Positions 1 through 12,477 are shown, counted from the first letter of the stretch. The stretch is 64,000 bases of DNA from Siphonodentalium dalli (GCA_032622095.1 CP136068.1:183648796-183712795); one strand, 5' to 3'. Notes: generated from the letters alone by a model not told the origin. Translations and numbers: made by a program.

Positions 1-68
1 TAATGTTTTTCTGTTTACGGTGATTGGAACAAATATGAATATTTTCGACAATTAAGGTCGCACGTGCC

Positions 69-74
69 TTTAAT
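69..74 (-). promoter_or_regulatory. candidate poly(A) signal ATTAAA
   Basis: On the minus strand the hexamer ATTAAA lies about 180 nt beyond the stop codon of the proposed terminal exon at 257-369. It is the only signal of this kind I see between that stop and the window edge. The position is plausible, but a hexamer is weak evidence in AT-rich DNA. Confidence 0.2.
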
Positions 75-256
75 CATATGCATGTATAAAGGTATAAAAC
101 TTGAAGATATATATATATTTTTAAAGTCCACCAATTTGTTAAATATTCAGAAAAATAGTATTTGGTACATAATCGCCTCATATATATGTAGGAAGATATA
201 GTGTTGCTCTTCAATTTGATGTATCCCGTGTAAACATTGGTTCAAAATAACTCATG

Positions 257-369
257 TTATGAGCACAGGTCTGTCGCAGACCGGTTGTTTTTTACTCGTT
301 CGACATGATGTCCGCTCCAGCTGGGGCACATACTCTTTCTATTGTACAGACTCTCGCCACAAAGACACT
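257..369 (-). CDS. possible terminal exon of the mucin-EGF-lectin gene (Cys-rich tail with stop)
   Basis: Read on the minus strand, an AG acceptor (CCGCTGAG) at 375-370 is followed by 2 nt, 36 codons and TAA (259-257). The leading 2 nt fit the phase-1 end of the lectin exon at 4376. The peptide has four cysteines (CLCGESLYN... MCPSW... DLCS) and ends right after the last one, a plausible disulphide-bonded C-terminal tail. I do not recognise a named domain. Against it: the acceptor's pyrimidine tract is only fair, the exon is short, and 4 kb of intron containing a LINE separates it from the lectin exon, so another exon could lie between. With it, the summed coding length of all proposed exons is an exact multiple of three. 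Confidence 0.4.
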
Positions 370-1599
370 CTCAGCGGAAAGTATTGTATCTATATAAGAA
401 TCTGAATTACTGGCACACCCAAACCAATCACGCCACATGACGACCCCGTATATATCGTATTTATACAAATACCAGTTTCATAAACCCGGAAGCAATTTCC
501 AAATCCTAAAACATTCGCAAAATTGGTACTAGGGTATCCTTGTTAGTCACATCACGTCTATTTACTTCGATTAGTTGAATACAAAATATGGCATGAAATC
601 TGTGTATACAGATATGCCCGAAATATATGGCCTCAATAACGTGGACCACACCCCGGTTCATCCGCATAAAGTACCACACTATTACATCCAACTGAAAATA
701 CCGTAACATACCACACTATTACATCCAACTGATGATACCGATAACACTATTATAGTAGCGAGCCACTGTTCCGCCACTTAAACCGCAAGACTAAATGTAA
801 CGCAGTTAAAATCGCGGGTTTTTATTTTAAACCGTGGTGAATGACAACAGCGCCGTGTTCGATGGACTAATCACTAATTGTAATTTAACGTGTATCTATT
901 ATTGATGTCATTCTGGTAATACGCTTTCCAGATTTAATTAAATCCAAAATTTAATTCCAAAACTACCCATTACATTGGACTCGACGTCTAATTCATATTC
1001 AATTCGCTTTTGATAAAAATGCACTGGTAAAGTAACACATTTCGCTAACTTACCTGGTTCTCGGCTTCTAAATCCAGTGTGTACAATGAAGGGGACGCCC
1101 TTAGCCTACCACACTGTCCATAGAAGCGGAGAACTCGGAATGTTCACGAACTGTGTTACTTTTCGATCGACAATAATCACACAAGCACCATATTAATCGA
1201 TTTTAATCGATGTGCAGATCACCACACAATCGGTACACCGATCTGCCCATCGATATTCACGTAGAAAATGGTAAAGTATATAGTAATAAATTATATTTGA
1301 ATGAATGTGTGACGCTTTGGTTGGTGTTATGGTAATACGGTACAAATAAAACTTTCCCGAATCAAATCGGTGTTTTATTTACAGAAATAGGATGATCTAT
1401 TGGTAAAAAAAAAGTAACCCAACCAAAATGACGTTCGGCGATTTTTATTTTGTTTTGGACTAAGACGCTGTTACGTCGTCAACGACGCCCGCACGATTCA
1501 TATAAAAGTCCATAAACACATTTCCATTTGTCATTCAGTCGAGCAACAAAGTAAAGTTAAATAGCCAAAGTAGATAATTTTGAACTGTTAAAAGAGGTT
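370..1599. other. non-coding stretch, presumed intron
   Basis: AT-rich sequence with no convincing exon. A short direct repeat (CACTATTACATCCAACTGA...) occurs at about 676-740. A good GTAAGT donor on the minus strand sits at 1053-1048, but the reading frame leading into it in phase 1 is closed by a TAG about 70 nt upstream. Confidence 0.5.
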
Positions 1600-4345
1600 T
1601 GGTTTAAACATATTTATTACCAATAAGTATATAACAATACAGATTGGCATTAGGATTGGAGGACAAGCGCGATCCACTTATACATAACCCCCTCTCCCAA
1701 TTGCCGTTATAACACTGATATATACTAATTTGGGTTGTCAACACAATAGGTATAACATATTTACAAGTGTATACATATATCATTGTATATTATTTGAAGT
1801 ATAGTTTGTATAGTCTCACCACCCCACCAATTCTAAATAATTTCAATAATGATTATCAAGTAGCTGTTTTAAATGTGATACATGTACCTCATTGTGCATT
1901 GTTAACATTTTACAATTTGCATTCAAATGATGCGAGCGTCTTAATAGAACTTTGTCGGATTTTCCTCTTGCATTGTATCTTGTAAGTAATTTTGCACAGC
2001 TTTAATGATATGTTCATTTCTTAATTGTTTTAAGTTCGGGTCCCCAAATATTAATGTCTTAACTGAATGTATATTAAAGCGCAGAAGATTATTACGAAGT
2101 GTAATTCTTTCTTCAAAGTGTAGGTGGCATTCAAAAAAATAGTGGAAAGCATTTTCTACAGAATGTCCACTCCTACATTTAGCAGAAATTGCTATATAAT
2201 TTTGAAGTTTATCAGCTTGTAGATTACTACATTCACACCTCAGTTTACAATGAAGGACGTTTAATAGCCGTTTACCATATGAAAAATATGTTGGTGGTTT
2301 TAATGGCTTCGTTACTAGTGCTTTCTTGAACCTATCGAGTGGAATGTTTCTTTCTTTTTTTTTCATCCAATTTGTTCCAATCCATGACGCATGTGGGGAA
2401 GAAAGTTTTATCTGTTCTTTTGCTATTTGAAATGGGACGATTTAAATTTGATGCATTTCTCAGTTCGTAATCACATTTATCCTCAACCTTTGACGGAAGA
2501 AGCTGAGTTAGGTAGGCGGGGGCTTTGCCGTTTGCAATATTGTAAAATATACTCATTCGTTTAACATACCGCCTACTTTTCAGCTTCTCCCATCCGAGTT
2601 CAAAGAGCAACCTATCATGAGGGACCGATTTTGTACAACCTGTAACTATACGCGCAGCTTCGATCTGTATATCGTCTAGTCTTTTTAATAGATAATCAGG
2701 TGCCCCAAACCATACACAACTAGCATAATCCATTAATGGACGGACGTGAGATAAATATATTTCGAGAGTCTGACGGTTGAGAAGATATTTCAGTTTTCTC
2801 ATTTGGGAAAGTCTTGCATAGGCTTTAGTACATATATTTTCAATATAAATATTCCATGATAATTCTTCTGGGATGTCGATACCCAGGTGTGTGTGACTGT
2901 GCGTATAATCAAGGATAGTTCCATTGAAAACTATATCTGGTTTTATAATATTTTCTATACTCGTAAACAACAGTACTTTCGTTTTGGCACTATTGAATTT
3001 GACTATCCACTGTTCAGCCCATTCATTGATTTTCCGCAAGTCATTATTTATCGACGATTCTAATATTTGTAGATCAGAGTTTACATTCATGATACATGTA
3101 TCGTCCGCAAATAGTCTAGCTCGGGACTCTAAATTGTCCGCAATGTCATTTATATATATGAGAAACATAAGAGGCCCGATTATGGATCATTGAGGGACTC
3201 CTGCTGTTATACGTGCGTATTTTGGAAAAACTGGAGTTGATTTGTACGCGTTGTTCGCGATTTCCAAGGTAGTTCACAGACCATTTAAGAATATCTCCTT
3301 TAATACCATATTTATCGAGCTTATGTATAAGACCACGATGCCACACTTTGTCCAAAGCTTTGGAAATATCACAGAATACTGCACATGTCGTATCACCTTT
3401 ATCAAGCGCTTCTACTATATTGTGAATAATTTCTATCAGTTGTAGTTCTGTTCCATGACCGGGAATAAAACCAGACTGGTGCGAATATAGGAGATGTCTG
3501 AATTTCAAATGTGTAAACATTTTATTGTGAATGATTCTTTCGAGAACTTTTCCAACACAACTGAGAAGTGAAATAGGTCTGTAATTATTTGGATCTTGTG
3601 ATTTTCCTTTTTTGAACAATGGTATGACATCAGCACGTTTCCATGTGTCCGGAAAACAACAGCTCCTAAGCGATTTATTAAAAATTATTTTGAGTTGTTT
3701 GCATACTGAGCTGTGATTTTCCTTTAACAATCTGTTACTGATACCATCCGGACTATTGGCTTTATTTTATGATAAAGATTTGAGAATAGTTGAAATTTCA
3801 TCTTCGGATGTTTCTATCGAGCTTATATTTGATGCTGTTCTATTTGCGAAATTGGGAATGTCAGATTCCGAACTGTCTATGGTGCTATTCATTATAAACA
3901 TTTTGTTCAACAGTTCAGCCTTTTCTTCATCAGAATCATAAAATGAGTTGTCAAACTCTAGAGTTGGGATTTTACTCTTATTAGAAAAATTGTTAAGCAG
4001 CTGTTTCACGACATGCCAGAATTGCTTTGGACCTGTGTTGAGTTTCAAATTTTCATCAAGATCTAACATATATTTCTCTTTTGCAAATTTGTTCATGTTG
4101 TTTATCTTATTTCGAATTTGTTCATACTTGTCCCAGTGCATTTGTGTATTTGATTTTAAAGCTTTATTTCTCAAGCGATCTCTTTTTCTTATATTTAATC
4201 TAATAGAGCTATCAAACCATGGCTTATCATTTGTCCAAATTGTAATTGTTTGAAATGGTATATGCTTTTTTGAAATATTAAGGAACATGTCTGTGAAAAT
4301 GTTACCATTGTATTTACATTTATGTTTGTGCCTCGTTCTTAAGTG
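1600..4345 (-). mobile_element. 5'-truncated, decayed non-LTR retrotransposon (LINE, Jockey/CR1-like)
   Basis: The minus strand carries broken reading frames in normal LINE order. 4288-3767 holds the linker between endonuclease and reverse transcriptase. 3730-3146 holds the RT start (NYRPISLLS, then FCDISKA). 3168-2332 holds the RT core with the FADD catalytic motif, thumb and a conserved SHVRPLMDYA block. 2366-1941 holds a Cys/His-rich C terminus (CKLRCECS... HYFFECHLHFEER). No endonuclease is left. Breaks: a TGA where the GVPQG motif should continue (about 3191), a frameshift just upstream of it, and another in an A/T run near 2350. The 5' truncation point lies about 30 bp from the lectin exon at 4376. 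The element is in the same orientation as the host gene and presumably sits in its last intron. It cannot encode active proteins. The 3' boundary near 1600 is approximate. Confidence 0.85.
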
Positions 4346-4375
4346 GTTGCCATATTTATCTTTATTGGTGCTAAC

Positions 4376-4612
4376 CTGTGGTATCGAACTGACAGAGGAA
4401 ATGCTCGGTGTTGGAGCAGGGCATCGTCGCCATTTTATTGCATGACGGGGCGGATGAATCTACGCCATCCTCGAGTTTCACGCACATGTACGTTGAATCG
4501 GTGTTTGGCTGCATTTGGCCCCAAGCGTAGAAAGGGAGTGGTGCACCGGTGTGACCCACGTGTTCAGAGCCGACTCGTCTCCCGTCTATCCAAAGATCTG
4601 TGCACTGCTGTC
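4376..4612 (-). CDS. C-type lectin domain, second half (exon)
   Basis: A 237-nt phase 1-1 exon with acceptor TGTTTCAG|GA and donor ACAG|GTTAGC. The translation carries C-type lectin landmarks in order: QQCTDLWIDGRR (the WIGL-like strand), YAWGQMQPN (the position of the EPN/QPD sugar-specificity loop), CVKLEDG, a middle cysteine, and the terminal HFLCQF. It joins in phase to the first half at 8504-8692 through a split glycine codon (G|GA). The WND calcium motif expected before the last cysteine is absent; the region reads CNKMATMPCSNTEHFLC instead, so calcium-dependent sugar binding by the classical site is doubtful. The loop reads QPN rather than EPN or QPD. The exon ends in phase 1, so at least one further coding exon must follow. 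Confidence 0.88.
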
Positions 4613-5074
4613 CTGAAACAAACGATCATTGTATGTGTTAGATGGTGGATTTTTTACTGTCAAATTAAATATAACTATATAGTTGAAATCAGGATGTGTA
4701 TGTCAGATATTCACAGACGGAGTAAGACTTCCCGTGCCACACGAGGTCCTTATGAACGTCCTTCACGTATTTGCTGCTGTATTTTGATTCCCGTGGCCCC
4801 GTCGTTATTCGTGTGGTTCCGTCATTTCCCGTCAAAGAGGAATTTGAATCGAGATGTGGGCGATATTTGGGAGCGTCTTTAATCGTGTGGTTTCGTCGTT
4901 ATTCGTGTCGTTCCGTTCCTATTCGTGTCGTTCCGTTCCTATTCGTGTCGTTCCGTCATTTCCCATTAACAAGGAATGTGAATCGAGATGCGGGCCATGT
5001 CTGGGTGCGATTATTACGAAATATAGTATTGCTTATAGCTGTGGTGACGAACATGACTTTTGGAACTTATTCCT
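4613..5074. other. intron between lectin half-exons, unique part
   Basis: No exon seen. Short repeats of the type 'TCGTGTCGTTCCGT' occur around 4885-4965. Confidence 0.4.
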
Positions 5075-5870
5075 TATTCTCAAATATGTCACTTTTGGCC
5101 GATTTGACGGCATGGGTGCGTGGCCCGCCCCAAATACCCACTAGAAACACCGGACCCCCACCCATCACCCTGTGGGTACCAATGGTGGTGAAAATGGTGT
5201 ATGGACCATTTTCGATAATGATAATGATTTCGGCCGATTTGACGGCATTAGTGCGGTGCCCGCCCCAAATACTCTCTAGAAACACCCCGACCCCCACCCA
5301 AAACGGAAAGGAATTCTGCCGATTTGACGGCATGGGTGGGTGGCCCTCACCAAATACCCCCTAGAAACACCACGATCCCGATCCATCACCCCGGGGGGTA
5401 CCGCCCCGAGGGGGTGGAAATGGGGTATGGACCATTATCGAGAACGGTAAGGATTTCGGCCGATTTTACGGCATGGGTGTGTGGTCCGCACCAAATACCC
5501 CATGGAAACACCACAACCCCCACCATCACCCCCCGGGGGTATCATACCGATTGGGTGTGGACCATTTTCGAGAACGGTAAGAATTTCGGCCGATTTGACG
5601 GCATGGGTGGGTGGCCCATCCAAATTACCCTTCAAGAAACGTATCGATCCCCCATCCATCACCACGGGGGTACCGACACGAGGGGGTGAAAATGGAGTAT
5701 TGACCATTTTCGAGAACGGTAACGATTTCGGTCAATGTGATGGCAGGAGTGTGTGGCCCGCCCTAAATACTCAATAGAAACGCATCAACCCTCACACCGG
5801 GGGTACCATTCCAAGGGAGTGAAATCTTGTTTGGATCTTTTTATTCCTTATTTGCAAACATGTCTTTTTC
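5075..5870. repeat. degenerate tandem repeat, ~130-140-bp unit, about 6 copies
   Basis: The phrase TTCGGCCGATTTGACGGCAT recurs near 5092, 5229, 5316, 5455, 5586 and 5727 with substitutions. Each is followed by a (C)GCCC...AAATACCC and ACCCCC-rich segment and a TGGACCATTTTCGA tail. One spacing is about 87 bp, indicating an internal deletion. Open frames on both strands are a by-product of the repeat. It lies in the intron between the lectin exons. Confidence 0.85.
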
Positions 5871-6355
5871 TGGGTGGGTAATCCGCACCAATTACCACCT
5901 ATAATCCCCACCCCACCCCCCCCCCCCCCCCGCATCACCCTCACCCAAATAAACAAACAACTCTAGCCCTCACCCCTTGGGGTAAGAACCATACAGTCTG
6001 ATGCAGCCCATATCAAGTTCTGATCAAAGGGTGATCGGTGTCCTTTGATATGGCAAAATAGATACCGGCGTTTGACGTCTTTACTACACACAAATAGCAT
6101 TGACTGGAATAGCAGACATCGTCTGATGCATGGAAATGTACTTGACTGAGATTGGGACATATTTGTGTCGTGACCAGGGACGTAGCTTGGCGGTCTCCTT
6201 TGTGGAGGTTCATGGATTCCGTGTTCCTTATTCAGCCTTCGATTCAAATCTGCTAGTCCCTTGTTCCATGTTTCTGAATCAACCTCCGATTAATCTTTTA
6301 GTAGGTAGTATTGTTTCAGCAATCGATTCGAAATATTTGCCGGATTGGGCATAAT

Positions 6356-7440
6356 TAGAGGTTGGCGTAAAAACTGACCCAAAAATGTTGCTAAATTCCC
6401 GATTGTGGGGGATCTTATTGGTGGCCACTCTTGGTGTGAATTATCTCCATAGACACCTTAGGGGGAACCACTGTCAAAAACGTAACCGGATAGGCCGTTA
6501 TACCCGCAGTCCAATTTGGCCGTGAATAGAGTCTGGCGTTGAAACAGACCTACGAAATGTTGCTAAATTCTCAGTTGTGTCTGACCAATCCTATTTGTGG
6601 CCCCTTGTGGAATGAATTCGTCCATAGACACCATAGGGCCAATTCACCGTAATAAGAGTACCAGGGTAGCACATTATACCCGGCCACAAATTGGTCGTAA
6701 GTAGCCTCTATAGCGTCAAAACAGACTGACATGTTGCCAAATTCCCGATTATGAGGGATTCATCTTATTTGTGGCCACTGTTGGTGTGAATTCGTCTATA
6801 ACGAACCTAGGGGCAAATTACAATGCAAAAAAGTATCCGGTTAGCACATTGTACCAGCCACAAAATAGTCTGGCATCAGAACTGACCCTAAACTGTTCCT
6901 AAATATTCATGATTGTAGATACCTATGTTATATGTGGCCCTTTGGCAAGAATTCGCACAATAGTCACACTTGGGGCAAGTGAAAAACAAAATATAATCCT
7001 CGGTAGCATATTAGCCCCGGTCACAAGTTGGGCGTAAGTAACGTCTGGCGTCAAAGGGGACCCAAAATGTTGCTAAATATCCGATTGTTGGAGATATATC
7101 ATATCTGTGGTCCCTTTTGGTGTGAGTACGTCCATAGCCAACATAGGGGCAAATCACTGCAAAAAATTACCAAAGTAACCCATTATAATCGGCCACAAAT
7201 TGGGCCTAAGTAGAGTCTGGCGTCAAAACTGACTCTAAAATGTTGCTAAATTCCTGATTGCGGGAGACCAATGCAATTGGAGGCCTCTTTTTGGGGTGAA
7301 TTCATACATAACCAATTTAGGGGCGAATCACTATCGGAAAGGTACCCGGGTAGCCCATTTTACTCAGCACAAATTGGTCGTAAGTAGAGTCAGGAATCAA
7401 AATAACCCTAACATGTTGCTCAATTCTGATTGTGAGATAT
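6356..7440. repeat. satellite-like tandem repeat, ~172-bp unit, about 6-7 copies
   Basis: The core AATGTTGCTAAATTCC(C)GATTGT recurs near 6384, 6557, 6729, 6893, 7065, 7238 and 7410, a period of about 172 bp. Each copy also carries GTGTGAATTCGTCCATAG and CCACAAATTGG(T/G)CGTAAGTAGAGTCTGGCGTCA-like segments. Copies are clearly diverged, so this is an old array. Confidence 0.88.
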
Positions 7441-8503
7441 ATGTGGGTTAAATTATATGCTCGTAAACCCTCATAGTAGACAATTTTATACCAGGTTCTA
7501 CTCAGTATTCAATAACAGCTCGCAAAGGAAATTTGCATAGTACATATTTGGTTAACATTTTTCGGTCAAAGGTGCTAGCCGGAAATTTGGTTTAAATAAC
7601 CATCAGTGGCGGTGCTTTGGTTTGTTTTGTCCATCAGTCTGTCTGGATCACTTTATGTTTTACTTTTACAAACATATTTCAGAGTTAATAAATGGCTGAT
7701 ATATAGGGTCCTGACTCATGTTCTTCTGACGAATCTTGCAAAATGAGGACTCAGCCCACCAGGTGTGCCCAGGTACAATGAACCAAAACGCTGGACTTTA
7801 ATAACTAATAGTTGTATTAAATGCTATTTCTATGTCATGTAAATAAATCCCATGTTATGTAAACAAACAGTATGTAAACAGTATGAGATAAGCAAAACAC
7901 TCATCGCCGGAGATACCCCATGAATTAAGTAAAATTTGGTTAGAAATTCCTCCAAATTGTTTATAACGTATCAGTATAGCGCTAGCTAACCTCACATTTT
8001 ACGTGCTGTATATAAACAAACGCTCGACTCACAATGTGTGTTTTGAGGATAATATGGCATTCATGATATCATTATAGTATACTATTTGCATATTCTTTAC
8101 AACGTATTCTAATTTAGTAACTGTTATGTCAAAATTATAACTTATAAGGAAGGCCATCCAAATGGCATCTATGCTTTCAGTAACAGGGAAATGTCACATA
8201 CATTTAATTGTTATATACCGGTAAATGTCCATGATATATAAATATCTACTTAGCACCATATTTGATACCATATTTAAACTGGCACATTCATTAATGCGAC
8301 TTGAGAATATACTTAAACCTGTGCGGGTACAATTATTACCTAATCTAATTGTATATCTACATATCATGGCCTTGGAAGGAGTAAGTTTTCGAATAACGTA
8401 GTACGTTATTATCATATTACTGATTTGACTATTCAATGGTTACTACCAGTCATTACCAATTAAGAATAAGATCGTGTATGCTCTAAATGAATAATTAGCT
8501 CAC
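7441..8503. other. intron, nothing recognised
   Basis: AT-rich DNA without coding potential that I can support. Short open frames here lack splice borders and family motifs. Confidence 0.4.
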
Positions 8504-8692
8504 CACTTTTGCTTAGAATTAGCCCTAGAATGAACTGTACCATGGTGTTACTGGTAACGGTTGCTAGATGACCGTCTTCGGCAGCACATGCCTCTTCTGC
8601 ATCAGCCTTCGTACGTCTAACTGTGTAGTACTTGTAACAGAAGTCTGTTGAAACGTAGTATGTGTAGCCGGAAGCCTCGGGACAATATACCA
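8504..8692 (-). CDS. C-type lectin domain, first half (exon)
   Basis: A 189-nt phase 1-1 exon with acceptor TGGTTTTCCAG|TG and donor AGTG|GTGAGC. The translation begins VYCPEASGYTYYVSTDFCYK (the extra N-terminal cysteine pair of long-form CTLDs), then YYTVRRTKADAEEACAAEDG (the conserved alpha-helix with cysteine), HLATVTSN (the classic 'HLA.I.S' strand) and helix 2, FILGLILSK. It fuses in phase with the exon at 4376-4612 to give about 142 residues with all framework cysteines. It lies downstream in the transcript of the EGF exons, so the lectin would be the membrane-distal head of the protein. Confidence 0.88.
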
Positions 8693-8699
8693 CTGGAAA

Positions 8700-8890
8700 A
8701 CCAGAAGACGAGTAATAAATAATAATATTCTACCATGAAGATTTATAAATAATGTTCTACCATGACACATATTATATACTAATGTTCTACCATGGCGATT
8801 GATAAATAATAATATTTTATCATGACGATTGATATATAATAATATTCTATCATGACGATTGATATATAATAATATTCTAATGTGATCATA
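8700..8890. repeat. short minisatellite, ~30-35-bp unit, about 6 copies
   Basis: Copies of ATAATAATATTCTA(C/T)CATGACGATTGAT stand in tandem next to the acceptor of the lectin exon at 8692. The array begins within about 10 bp of the exon's polypyrimidine tract. Confidence 0.8.
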
Positions 8891-9920
8891 TACGCTAGCG
8901 TAATTAACGAACCAAAGCTAAACCACTCACATGAGGGTATATGTAGCGTCTAAAACAAATCTTATCAAGATTACTTTATAACGAACCCCGGACGCTTTGG
9001 GTCGTATATAGACTATATCTGATTTTGTGACGTCACCAATTATTATCTAATATGACGCTCGTATTTTGAATTTTTGCGAGCACTTTTGTCGCAGATAAGT
9101 TCGGTGGGCTTAAAGCATTAATGTTGTAATCGGAAATAAACATGTGTGTCAGTCAATTAACGGCGTTCCAAAATGAGTGGAGTTACTATCGGAATTATGC
9201 ACAGTGAAGTCAATTCATAGCGGCGGTTTACATTTTATTGAGAACATAATTATGACATATTAAGGACTGTCAAATATTTGCAACGGAGTGGCCTAAAATT
9301 TAAATCGCGCGTGCCATGATAAAATCTTAATCACTCTGGCAGGGCGATACTGGAGACAATACTGAAATCGAAATTCGGTGATTCATGCAAACGTTACCAT
9401 ATCGCGTTTAAATATCCTAATATTACATAGCACATCCGTGAATCTGATAATCCTTATAAATATCCTTCCATTTTCACGAATCGACAATGAACACACACTT
9501 ATGAACAAAGCAGAAGATACATTCAGGTTATCGCGAATTCGGTCGATGGTGAAAGCTACATGATGACGTTGTTCGTTGAGTTTCGTTGAAATTGACATGA
9601 TGACATTTCTGAAATCGACAAGCTTCTTCGTATAATACACATCTCAATCGGATTGCGCACACAGCGTTAATAATATGATGGTTAATTTTAGTAAAATACT
9701 CCCCTCTCGACAACAACCAACAGTCTTGATTTTTGAATACTTCTAGTTTAATGTTGGGAGTTTATATTCTATAATAATTTGTACAAAAGGAACGGCTTTT
9801 TAATTTTATTTTTTTTAGGTTTTAATTCTGATGTTTGATTGACCTAATTTATACATGAAATTGCTAGCTATAGGACCAACTCTTTCGGTGAACTTTGTGC
9901 ATGTCTGGAGTGAAAATAGA
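8891..9920. other. intron; one arm of a weak long inverted repeat
   Basis: No exon found. The segment about 9488-9610 is partly the reverse complement of about 11228-11355 (shared words around ATGATGACGTTG, GAAGATACATTCAG and ATGAACAAAG). The pair may be the ends of an old ~1.9-kb element, but the arms are too diverged to be sure. Confidence 0.3.
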
Positions 9921-10062
9921 GAATATCCGCATAGTGCAGCTGAATAAAGAATTTATTTTTGCGAGTATGTGGGCTTCTATTTGGCGAGACTCTAGGCGAG
10001 CCAAATAGATGCCCACATACGAGCAAAAGTAAATTCTTTATTCAGCTGCACTATGTGGATGT
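9921..10062. repeat. fold-back (snap-back) element, ~65-bp arms
   Basis: Left arm 9921-9988 and right arm about 9995-10062 are near-perfect reverse complements around a loop of about 6 bp. The outer word CGCATAGTGCAGCTGAATAA resembles the outer word of the fold-back at 48541-48656, so the two look like one family. Confidence 0.85.
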
Positions 10063-11390
10063 TCTGTTTATTCACCGAACGAATTTAAATGTATTTTAAT
10101 GCAGTTTTTGTCAAAAAACATCGCAAAATTCACAGGCTCCTTATAGGGAAGCGATGACCTACTTACAGACTTTATCTGTATAGCAGAGACTAATTAATTA
10201 TGAAACAGTTTTGTATTCATGCGACTGCACCGCGAAATAGTCCGCCATATAATTTCTAAATTATGCCGGAAAAATAGCATAACATGGTGTAATTTCTAAT
10301 AAAATCTAAATGATTTGCGTAACGTTCAAATCTAAAACTGAAATGTACGAATATAGCAGTCATGTGGATTTGGATGTTTGTGCTTGAAACTTTTTAATAA
10401 ATTGAATGAAAGTCTGAATGTTAGCAGTACTTAGCACCAGCACTAAGATCGGCAGTGCAAATGTACAACCACCAGCTCACGGAAGAATATCTTATACTTT
10501 ATATAGTAACAAACTGCCAATTGCTTAATCAAGTTATATATTTCACCAACTGAACATTTAAAAAATCTATTTGAGTGGGTTTTGGGGAGCATCCTTTGAT
10601 CTTTTAGAAAGTTGTTGCACGAAAATACGTTGTGTATGTTGACGTTTCTAAGGACGCTGTCACTAACAACGGAAACCAGCATGGTCCGTTCTAATGATGC
10701 TCCATAACGTTGTTACGACCCAGTGACGTCACTCACGAACTGGTGGAGGTTAACTGCTCCAAGTTATTGTAACCTTTCTTCCTTGCATGTTTTAAGTTTA
10801 TCTGTCTGGTAGAGGATGCTTTGTCTGTCTAGTAGACGGATATAGGCGTGGTTTATCTGATGGGCTTTATCTGTATAGTAGACAGGGGTAGGAGGTGGAT
10901 AATTAATCATAATCACATCACGATATAAGGCCTAAGTAAATCTTATTTGATGGGAATACGCATCTATGAAGTTATTTTTATAAGATTAAAAAAGGCACAG
11001 ATATATCCTAGCTTATGCTTGTGGTCATATTAGATTCCCACCAATTAAGATTCGCATGCATAAGGATTATATTTCGTGTCGGTAATTATAAATGGTTATA
11101 TACATGTATGTTATCGAGAGTGGAACTGGACCTAACCATTATATTACTTGGCGTGCTGTGTGAGCTCTCCGCTTAAGATACTCGTTACGCATGGAGAAGC
11201 GTGTCCATTTCATAATGTTCATTTCATTCATAACATGTCATCATGTCGATTTCAACGACAGTGGACAAACAACGTCATCGTGTAAGTTTCCCCATTGAAC
11301 GAATTCACATAGAACTGAATGTATCTTCTACTTTGTTCATAAGTATGTGATTTCATTATATTCAAGAAAATCTATCATATATTTTGGGAT
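10063..11390. other. intron, nothing recognised
   Basis: No gene seen. 10790-10890 contains a short repeated phrase (TATCTGT(C/A)T(G/A)GTAGA). The right arm of the weak inverted repeat mentioned for 9488-9610 lies at about 11228-11355. Confidence 0.35.
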
Positions 11391-12330
11391 ATCTGTGTGT
11401 GTGTCTGTCTGTGTGTTCGCAATGGACTCGAAAACGGCCGAGCCGATTTCGATGAAACTTGGTATGTGGAGGTACTTTCGGCCAGTGAGTGGCATGGGCC
11501 TGTTAATTTGCCCGTGCGACGTGACCTTGACCTTGAAATCGGGTCATTTCAAGGTCAAACTCCCGAGTATCACGGGATTTCGATGATAATTAGTGTCTAT
11601 GGATACTTTCGTATGGGGAGTGTCATAATCCTATTCGTTTGCCCGTGCGACGTGATCTTGACCTTGAAATTGGGTCAATTCAAGGTCAAATCGCGAATTG
11701 TTTTGGGATTTCGACGAAATTTGATACGTATGGTTACTTGTGTCCACTGAGTGTTTTGGACGGGTCGAGCCGTGCCCCCGACGTGACATTGACCTTCAAA
11801 ATGCTGACCCTGACATTCAAAATGATCAATTCCAGGGATCAATTCAAGGTCAAATCGGGTAAAACCGGATGGACCTGACATTGACCTTCAAAATTATCAA
11901 TTCGAGGTCAAATCGGGTAAAACCGGATGGATTTCGACGGGTACTTTTGTCGGGTACGAAATTTGATACATATGGTTACTTTTGTCCACTGGGTGTTTTG
12001 TATGGGTCAAATTGTGACCCCGATCTGACCTTGACCTTCAAAATGATCAATTCAAGGTCAAACCGGATGGACCTGACCTTGACCTTCAAAATTATCAATT
12101 CGAGGTCAAATCGGGCCTTCAAAATGATCAATTCAAGGTTAAATCGGGTAAAACCGGATGGATTTCGACGGGTTCTTTTGTCGAGTACTTTTGTCCGGGC
12201 AGTGTTTTGGACGGGTCAAATCGTGACCCCACCTGAACTTGACCTTCAAAATGGACAATTCAAAGTCAAATCGCGCAATTCGCCGAAAAACAGATGGGAA
12301 ACAGCCCGGACGAAGTCGGGTCACCCTGCT
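11391..12330. repeat. unclassified interspersed repeat with internal TGACCTTGACCTTCAAAAT reiterations
   Basis: The block starts with GTGTGTCTGTCTGTGTGTTCG and a GATTTCGATGAAACTTGGT phrase. It then repeats TTGACCTTCAAAATGATCAA, TTCAAGGTCAAATCGGGT and AAACCGGATGGATTTCGACG many times at irregular spacing. Open frames on both strands come from the reiteration. A shorter sequence with a similar opening (TGTCTGTATGTCTGTTCG ... AAATTTGGT) occurs at about 17820-17930. Confidence 0.7.
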
Positions 12331-12477
12331 AGTAGGAGAATATATATGGATTAACAGAACATGTACGTACTATACAGACTTGTGATAATTAAATCAATAT
12401 TAAATATTATGTTATTTCCTTTCGCACACTGTATAGTCTCTACAACACCATGCAGTATTGATCAACTGCCGTCCATC

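Noticed and set aside
1054-1140. Possible exon before a GTAAGT donor (minus strand)
   Set aside because: The phase-1 frame needed by the gene contains a TAG before any usable acceptor, and the other frames do not fit the phase.
11347-12354. Open frames with LTLTFKMINSRSN repeats
   Set aside because: Translation of the TTGACCTTCAAAATGATCAA reiteration; frames shift between copies.
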